Made by a program: the position numbers and the translations under genes. DNA of 7,817 nucleotides from Methylococcaceae bacterium NSP1-2 (lineage in GTDB: Bacteria > Pseudomonadota > Gammaproteobacteria > Methylococcales > Methylomonadaceae), in the NCBI GenBank assembly GCA_002256685.1, contig NQJH01000087.1:1-7817 (forward strand), in the 5' to 3' direction. Within the stretch, counting starts at the first letter, position 1; the number at the start of each line of letters is the position of its first letter. The notes below the pieces were generated by a model. That model was not told the DNA's origin and did no database searches. It worked only from the letters and a program-made list of their open reading frames with translations. Below, piece by piece: positions 5,201 to 7,817 of the stretch.

Positions 5201-6741
5201 ATGAATTCAAATTTGATGATTGATGCGCCGCCTGACACTATTGACTGCGTATCCAGCTCAAACCAGTTCGGATTAAGAGGCGCACCCAGTACGCCAGACG
5301 CGCTATCGAAACCAATAATATTTATATCGGTATTATTGACCGTCGTTACCACAGCATCTATCACTTGACCGTCAATGGTCGCCACATTATTAAATATAAC
5401 AACATCCCCTGTATTTTGCCCATTGCCATTTTGAAGTATTGGCTGATTAAATACTAAAGGAATTCCCGTGACATTAAAACTCGGCAAGGCAAGTATATCT
5501 TGGTAATGACTAGCCGCTAAAATACTGGCTTCAATCGTTCCTGCTGTGTATTCCAACGTCCAGTTACCGTTTTTACTAGCCGCCCCAGTGATGTCAGTTG
5601 AGGCGGCAACATCAGCTTGCGTAAGATAGGCAAAGGTATCAATAAACTGTGAACCCTCAGTAGATTTTGCCAGCTCGCAACCATATAACAAAATATCACC
5701 ATTCACTGTCAGCGATTTTCCAATAGTAGCTAATTCATCGGTGTGATCCGCTAGATTGTCATTAGTCAGGATTTCGTTACCCAAATGAAGTGCCGCTTGA
5801 TTACCGTGGCTGATAATTTGAATATTATCTATACCCGATCGCCCTTCCAAATAATCGGCAATTTGAGTCAAGCCATCTTTTTTCGCATCGAGATAAACAA
5901 TTTCAGCGGTAGGATCAATCGCACTGATAATATCAGCAGAATCTTGTACCGCACTATCAATGAAAACCAAGGTTGTCGCTGTCGGTGGGTTATCCGTCAA
6001 TAAGGTGGTGTCGTTTTGGTCAAACCAGCTTGCTTGGGTACTCGTTAACGCGCTGATATGCTCAAGCCAAGTCGTTCCCATGCTATTTTGCCCATGAAAT
6101 AATACCTTAGCATTATCAGCAAGTCCGTCATTCCAAGACATTAAACTGTCACTCACCGATGGCTCTAAGGTTGCTGTCAACGCTTTACTGCCTAACCATT
6201 GCTGATTATCTTTAATCCACGGGACAAGATGGAGTTCAGTGACATCTTGACGACTCTGTAGCTGTTCAGCGACTTGTTGAAAACCATCACGCGTCGAATC
6301 CAGTATCATAACTTGTGTATTGACGGGCGGATTTAACGACAACGCAGCCGCATTTTCGGCTCGCGGATCGACCACAATAATCGTCGTTGCTTGATCCGTG
6401 TTTGCCCCCGTTACAAAAGTTGAATTTATCGAGTGAAGCAAGTCTGTTGCGGTAGGGAAGGCGGGTTGATCGCTGGTCGTATTTGCGTTAGGTCGATAAT
6501 CGATAGCCTGTGGGGTGGTATCTGGTGAAAGATTAACAGTAGGCTCTGTCGGTGCGGCAGGTTCAGTAGGCGTTACACTGGCGTGTTCAGCACTGTGGTC
6601 ATTATTAACAACAGTTTGCGCTTCTACGGCGGTTGCAACGACTGCTCCATCAAATACCAGACGACTTTCTAGTGCCAAACATTGAGAATGTACTGTCGAT
6701 TTATTTTTAAAGCTTGAGGGAATGCAAGAACTTTTGTTCAT
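2215..6741 (-). CDS. Large modular surface adhesin: LEPR-like N-terminus, DUF4347, CshA-type fibril repeats, CADG domain
   Basis: The product is 1508 residues from the ATG at 6741. Domains in order: an LEPR-like motif LALESRLVFDGA (22-33); a Pro/Thr/Glu linker (about 40-117); a degenerate DUF4347 copy (about 118-245); an intact DUF4347 (257-415) with SHG (311-313) and LLYGC (351-355); a beta-rich unassigned region (420-645); an Ig-like domain (650-755); a repeat of the SGTEAQIKAALATVKYT type (760-868); three CshA-type fibril repeats (870-1181); a VCBS-like repeat (1183-1285); a CADG/He_PIG cadherin-like domain (1360-1440, LPNWLRFNPKLLVFSGIPP); and a basic tail ending ESRVLLDSLKGM. The architecture fits a cell-surface or secreted adhesin. 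No Sec signal, RTX nonapeptides, LPXTG or beta-barrel is visible. The LEPR motif hints at type I secretion, but the route is unproven. An upstream in-frame ATG (6876) is rejected because that stretch encodes the leader terminator. The ribosome site is weak (GAGA about 9-12 nt upstream). Confidence 0.85.
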   Translation of the reverse strand: MNKSSCIPSSFKNKSTVHSQCLALESRLVFDGAVVATAVEAQTVVNNDHSAEHASVTPTEPAAPTEPTVNLSPDTTPQAIDYRPNANTTSDQPAFPTATDLLHSINSTFVTGANTDQATTIIVVDPRAENAAALSLNPPVNTQVMILDSTRDGFQQVAEQLQSRQDVTELHLVPWIKDNQQWLGSKALTATLEPSVSDSLMSWNDGLADNAKVLFHGQNSMGTTWLEHISALTSTQASWFDQNDTTLLTDNPPTATTLVFIDSAVQDSADIISAIDPTAEIVYLDAKKDGLTQIADYLEGRSGIDNIQIISHGNQAALHLGNEILTNDNLADHTDELATIGKSLTVNGDILLYGCELAKSTEGSQFIDTFAYLTQADVAASTDITGAASKNGNWTLEYTAGTIEASILAASHYQDILALPSFNVTGIPLVFNQPILQNGNGQNTGDVVIFNNVATIDGQVIDAVVTTVNNTDINIIGFDSASGVLGAPLNPNWFELDTQSIVSGGASIIKFEFIKSGTYNPATGLGEDVLLQNLIVNSYDIDNGQFQDFSGFSSYTVASNTTLAQSTPGDFVHFADAIPAPNNNTGVPGSPVFNQARVTATYDSINTFQIKTGSTQILTPEDAGIAHFYLDFSDGYTWNTPVTYGIPTADPLTTNDFTPTLTGTYKPNVIGSTDTAQSLSVTVNGVTYTSTNGLIPTNGLTWSNGTWRLDIPPANALPPTTYDVGVDTGYGPDVNNINPHTKDITINELIVINDPPVNTAPVGQTVNVGVQTAILGLSTTDINDNLASTNLSVVGGLLNVDLTGGATISSGANGTGVLTLSGTEAQIKAALATVKYTANNGISSDTLSILSTDQLGLTDLDTVAINVNRPPIAVDDTKTGVVGTPITVNVLGNDSDPDNNLDPTTVKIVGATNPGDPLVVAGQGTWSVNATTGEITFTPIAGFTLSPTPINYTVKDTSGLESATAKVTLTVINPPIAVDDTKTGNAGTPIIVNVLGNDSDPDNNLDPTTVKIAGTTNPGDPLVVAGQGTWSVNATTGEITFTPIAGFTLSPTPINYTVKDTNGLESATAKVTLTVSNPPIAVDDTKTGNAGTPITVNVLGNDSDPDNNLDPTTVKIAGTTNPGDPLVVAGQGTWSVNATTGEITFTPIAGFTLSPTPISYTVKDTSGLESSAATITMKINSIPIAIADINTVNEGNSTVTGNIITNEATLGDEPTVVMSASQGNTPIPIGSVFITAAGGFLIINSDGSYRYTAPSNLPNDRLIETFNYTIIDSNGDISNSVLTILGPNLPIVSGSVILLTNLPSSPIFPDIEINFFSTPILINNPIEFENPLDLKLYIPTPDGVISLTGSLRDQVVLELQRFSFDIPRWAFQHTNPNAQLEFEATQPDGSPLPNWLRFNPKLLVFSGIPPKGAHNEEVMVTATDAYGNEVHALFNVHVNKERVLRPDHKSLSVDPKLMGLPNKAFEKHSHKEKPAPVSKSSLTERIHAAGKLGKLQESRVLLDSLKGM
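3199..4134 (-). repeat. Three tandem 312-bp CshA-type repeats
   Basis: Three direct repeats occupy 4134-3823, 3822-3511 and 3510-3199, each encoding 104 residues that begin PPIAVDDTKTG and end near KVTLTV. The shared core includes NDSDPDNNLDPTTVKI, GQGTWSVNATTGEITFTP and GFTLSPTPI. The proteins differ at only a handful of positions (for example VVG/NAG, IVGA/IAGT, INY/ISY), mostly at the ends of the third copy. This is the CshA-type fibril repeat (TIGR04225-like), a stalk module in fibrillar adhesins. The exact period and near identity imply recent duplication or gene conversion, and copy number may vary between strains or collapse in assembly. Confidence 0.9.
5497..5973 (-). other. DUF4347 domain with intact His/Cys pair (within the adhesin)
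   Basis: Residues 257-415 follow the DUF4347 pattern: LVFIDSAVQD, then VYLDAKKDG, IQIISHGNQAALHLG, GDILLYGCELA, ADVAASTDITG and NWTLEYTAGTIE. His312 and Cys355 sit where caspase-like (clan CD, CHAT/gingipain-type) folds keep their catalytic dyad. Whether DUF4347 is a peptidase is not established as far as I know; the dyad reading is inference from the motif pattern. It lies right after the N-terminal linker, as in other LEPR-type adhesins. Confidence 0.8.
6007..6390 (-). other. Degenerate second DUF4347-like copy (within the adhesin)
   Basis: Residues about 118-245 repeat the order of the following domain: TTIIVVDPRAEN matches TLVFIDSAVQD, QVMILDSTRDGFQQVAEQL matches EIVYLDAKKDGLTQIADYL, and TELHLVPW sits where IQIISHGN should be. 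AKVLFHGQNS replaces GDILLYGC. The His and Cys of the putative dyad are therefore both lost. It is probably an ancient duplication kept as a structural or regulatory module. Confidence 0.6.
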
Positions 6742-6773
6742 CGGAATATCTCGCTTAACAAATGAATAAATAA

Positions 6774-6801
6774 CTGGAAACCAATAAAACTGGTTTTCCA
6801 G
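6774..6801 (-). promoter_or_regulatory. Second hairpin in the adhesin leader
   Basis: On the minus strand CTGGAAAACCA (6801-6791) pairs with TGGTTTCCAG (6783-6774), with one bulged A. It lies 9 nt after the T tract of the leader terminator and 32 nt before the start codon. No T run follows, so it may protect or fold the mRNA 5' end, or influence translation, rather than stop transcription. Confidence 0.5.
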
Positions 6802-6810
6802 AAAAAGATC

Positions 6811-6868
6811 AAAAAAAAACCAAACTAACCTTCTTGACCTTCTTTTAGGTCTTTTTAAGGCAGTTTGG
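6811..6868 (-). terminator. Intrinsic terminator in the adhesin leader
   Basis: On the minus strand CCAAACT (6868-6862) pairs with AGTTTGG (6826-6820), and CCTT (6860-6857) with AAGG (6832-6829). An inner hairpin of GACCT (6852-6848) and AGGTC (6841-6837) caps it. Nine T bases follow immediately (6819-6811). This is the strongest intrinsic terminator in the window. It ends 70 nt upstream of the adhesin start and about 115 nt downstream of the predicted transcription start, the classic position of a leader attenuator. It could also end read-through from the gene at 7038. Confidence 0.75.
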
Positions 6869-6933
6869 CTTTCCATTTGCAGGATCCATAACTTTCCGTT
6901 TGCTATCTCTCGATAGCTTAGGCTTTTTCTTAT
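6857..6933 (-). ncRNA. Candidate riboswitch resembling the class I cyclic-di-GMP (GEMM) aptamer
   Basis: The minus-strand leader has a perfect 6-bp stem capped by a GAGA (GNRA) tetraloop (GCTATC 6917-6912, GATAGC 6907-6902). It is followed by ACGGAAAGTTATGGATCC (6899-6882), close to the remembered GEMM core ACGCAAAGCYAYGGGYCY. Then comes AUGG-AAAGCC-AAACUGCC (6876-6859), close to the 3' block AUGGYAGCC...UGCC. Order and spacing agree. An outer AGC/GUU pairing around the asymmetric loop is possible. Deviations are one core C to G change, a very short P2 (about 3 bp) with little room for a tetraloop receptor, a weak P1, and perhaps A where the ligand-contacting G20 is expected. Its 3' end is the left arm of the following terminator, giving mutually exclusive folds. 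A cyclic-di-GMP-sensing adhesin leader would make biological sense, but membership in the family is not proven. Confidence 0.42.
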
Positions 6934-6939
6934 TGATTA

Positions 6940-6968
6940 AATATACCCTTATTTGATGGATGCTTCAA
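6940..6968 (-). promoter_or_regulatory. Sigma70-type promoter of the adhesin gene
   Basis: On the minus strand TTGAAG (6968-6963) and TATATT (6945-6940) are separated by exactly 17 bp. The -10 matches consensus at five of six positions and the -35 at four. The start would be near 6933, a few bases before the structured leader. A perfect TATAAT at 7018-7013 has only a weak -35 and might add a second, longer transcript. The remaining 6969-7037 stretch is AT-rich with nothing else recognised. Confidence 0.55.
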
Positions 6969-7037
6969 CAAGGTACTTTTTGGCTTGCAATTAAAATTAA
7001 TTTACGTTTGTAATTATAGAGAATAGTCGAAAAGCGA

Positions 7038-7436
7038 TTATTTAAAAAAATTAAAAAAGAAGATAACCGCCGCTTTTTCTTTTTTGACACCGACGGCTGA
7101 ACCTATAAGTAAGCCATCTTCTTTAACGTCACCATTATTTTCAATTTTTCCTACGACGTAGCCATCACTTTTAACCTCTCCATTGGCTTCTACTCTTCCT
7201 ACAATAACATTGCCTTTTCGAATATTACCATTGTATTCAATGCGCCCCTCGATACTGCCATCGACACGAATATTACCATTCGGTTCGAATCGACCTTTGG
7301 TGCTCCCATTAATGCGAACGTCACCGTTTTGTTCAATGCTCGCAAAAGACAAACCTTTTTTTCTCAGTTCCTGCGCGTGAATAATCGTAGAAAATAAAAA
7401 AATAACACTGGCAAAAATGAACGGTGCAATTTTCAT
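7038..7436 (-). CDS. Exported protein with five 16-residue beta repeats (unknown function)
   Basis: The 132-residue product starts with a Sec-type signal: MK, a hydrophobic stretch (about 4-19) and a likely cleavage site after HA (21). Mature sequence from about residue 33 is five exact 16-residue units (33-48, 49-64, 65-80, 81-96, 97-112) with the pattern (R/K)(I/V/F)ExNG(D/N/E)(I/V)(R/K)xxGxxxG, rich in Gly and alternating polar and hydrophobic residues. This predicts short beta hairpins closing into a five-fold flower, propeller-like ring or solenoid, similar in spirit to the small Bacteroides beta-flower proteins. I do not recognise a named family. The tail ends in a hydrophobic VIFFFNFFK. 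The gene lies 62 bp after the nuclease gene on the same strand and upstream of the adhesin leader. Its ribosome site (GAGATATACC before the ATG) is weak and resembles the adhesin's GAGATATTCC. Confidence 0.75.
   Translation of the reverse strand: MKIAPFIFASVIFLFSTIIHAQELRKKGLSFASIEQNGDVRINGSTKGRFEPNGNIRVDGSIEGRIEYNGNIRKGNVIVGRVEANGEVKSDGYVVGKIENNGDVKEDGLLIGSAVGVKKEKAAVIFFFNFFK
7101..7340 (-). repeat. Five 48-bp coding repeats
   Basis: Five consecutive 48-bp units encode the 16-residue motif described for the 7038-7436 gene. The protein pattern is strongly kept while the DNA has diverged, so the repeat is old and under selection for structure rather than a fresh expansion. Confidence 0.85.
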
Positions 7437-7498
7437 AAGGTATATCTCAACTGAGTTTTAATGCGGCGATAAAAATAAAAGGGAAAAACGACGACAGA

Positions 7499-7817
7499 TT
7501 ATATAATTTCTGGCTCGGTGTTATTATTTCGACGACGTTGTTCAAGCAATGTAAAATCTTTTACCTTTTTTTCACCCAGATAAGACCACGCATAACCTTG
7601 TTGTATCATCTTTTCGTTGATTGATATTGCTTCATTACCAATATATAACCAGCCGAGAATTCTGCCATATTTTTCCGTGCTGTCTGGTTTCTCCGTTTTA
7701 ATACGCAATGTTTCCGCGTCTTTTAACTGAAGCTTTAACCATTCTTTCGCTTCTAAGCCGAGTTTCTTTTCATACGCATCTTTAGTACGACTTTCGGGTG
7801 TATCCACTCCCGCAAGA
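7499..7817 (-). CDS. Thermonuclease (staphylococcal nuclease-like) domain protein, C-terminal part
   Basis: The frame is open to the right edge, reading LAGVDTPES from about 7816. The GTG at 7807 is the Val inside this motif, not a start, so the gene continues outside the window. SNase-type enzymes are Ca-dependent nucleases that cleave DNA and RNA, usually exported. LAGVDTPES matches the RLLLVDTPE region of staphylococcal nuclease, with the equivalents of Asp40 and Glu43. KYGRILGWLYIG matches DKYGRGLAYIY, with the Arg87 equivalent. INEKMIQQGYAWSY matches the following helix, and the protein ends soon after a QRRR segment. The Arg35 and Asp21 equivalents and any signal peptide lie beyond the window. 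It is followed after 62 bp by the repeat protein, perhaps in one transcript. Confidence 0.85.
   Translation of the reverse strand, partial: LAGVDTPESRTKDAYEKKLGLEAKEWLKLQLKDAETLRIKTEKPDSTEKYGRILGWLYIGNEAISINEKMIQQGYAWSYLGEKKVKDFTLLEQRRRNNNTEPEII

Noticed and set aside
6742..6876. In-frame N-terminal extension of the adhesin starting at the ATG at 6876.
   Set aside because: The 45 extra residues are the translation of the leader terminator and T tract, giving a basic and Phe/Trp-rich peptide with no family likeness. The LEPR-like N-terminus fits a start at 6741.
7022..7042. Hairpin at the stop codon of the 7038-7436 gene as a terminator.
   Set aside because: The 8-bp stem has a mismatch, is AT-rich, overlaps the stop codon and lacks a following T tract, so it is too weak to call.
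7499..7807. GTG at 7807 as the start of a complete 102-residue nuclease.
   Set aside because: The GTG encodes the Val of the conserved VDTPE motif, and the frame continues upstream as LAG to the window edge, so the gene is partial.

Overview
The window looks like a chromosomal segment of an AT-rich gammaproteobacterium. The evidence is a nadK-recN pair with Enterobacteria-like motifs, a short BpH3/XrvA-type H-NS protein and sigma70-like promoters. A sulfur-oxidising Thiotrichales/Beggiatoa-like host would fit the composition and adhesin style, but that placement is a guess.

Layout. The left part reads leftward: a papain-like (C92/YiiX-type) gene remnant (1380-1598), nadK (521-1285) and the 5' third of recN (1-521, running off the left edge). 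nadK and recN overlap by one base (TAATG). The nadK reading frame is open but lacks about 42 residues in the middle, including the NE/D NAD-binding motif. The neighbouring C92-like gene stops just after its first conserved block. Two gapped neighbours in 700 bp suggest local deletion or an assembly collapse. A 247-bp AT-rich divergent region (1599-1845) with several inverted repeats separates this cluster from an H-NS family gene on the plus strand (1846-2160). That gene ends in a hairpin terminator shared with the convergent giant gene.

The centre (2215-6741, minus) is a 1508-residue modular surface protein. In order it carries an LEPR-like N-terminal motif, a degenerate and then an intact DUF4347 (caspase-like His/Cys) domain, beta-sandwich regions, an Ig-like domain, three almost identical 104-residue CshA-type fibril repeats, a VCBS-like repeat, a CADG cadherin-like domain and a basic tail. 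It looks like a large adhesin, without RTX repeats or a Sec signal.

Its 5' leader (6742-6968) is the most interesting non-coding part. A good promoter is followed at once by a GNRA-capped stem and sequence blocks that resemble the class I cyclic-di-GMP (GEMM) riboswitch core. The 3' end of that element doubles as the left arm of a strong intrinsic terminator with a nine-T tail, 70 nt before the start codon. This suggests ligand-controlled transcription of a biofilm adhesin, which is a hypothesis to test by covariance search.

Upstream on the same strand lie a small exported protein made of five exact 16-residue repeats (7038-7436) and the C-terminal part of a staphylococcal-nuclease-like thermonuclease (7499 to the right edge). 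No tRNA, rRNA, IS element, prophage or CRISPR array was seen.
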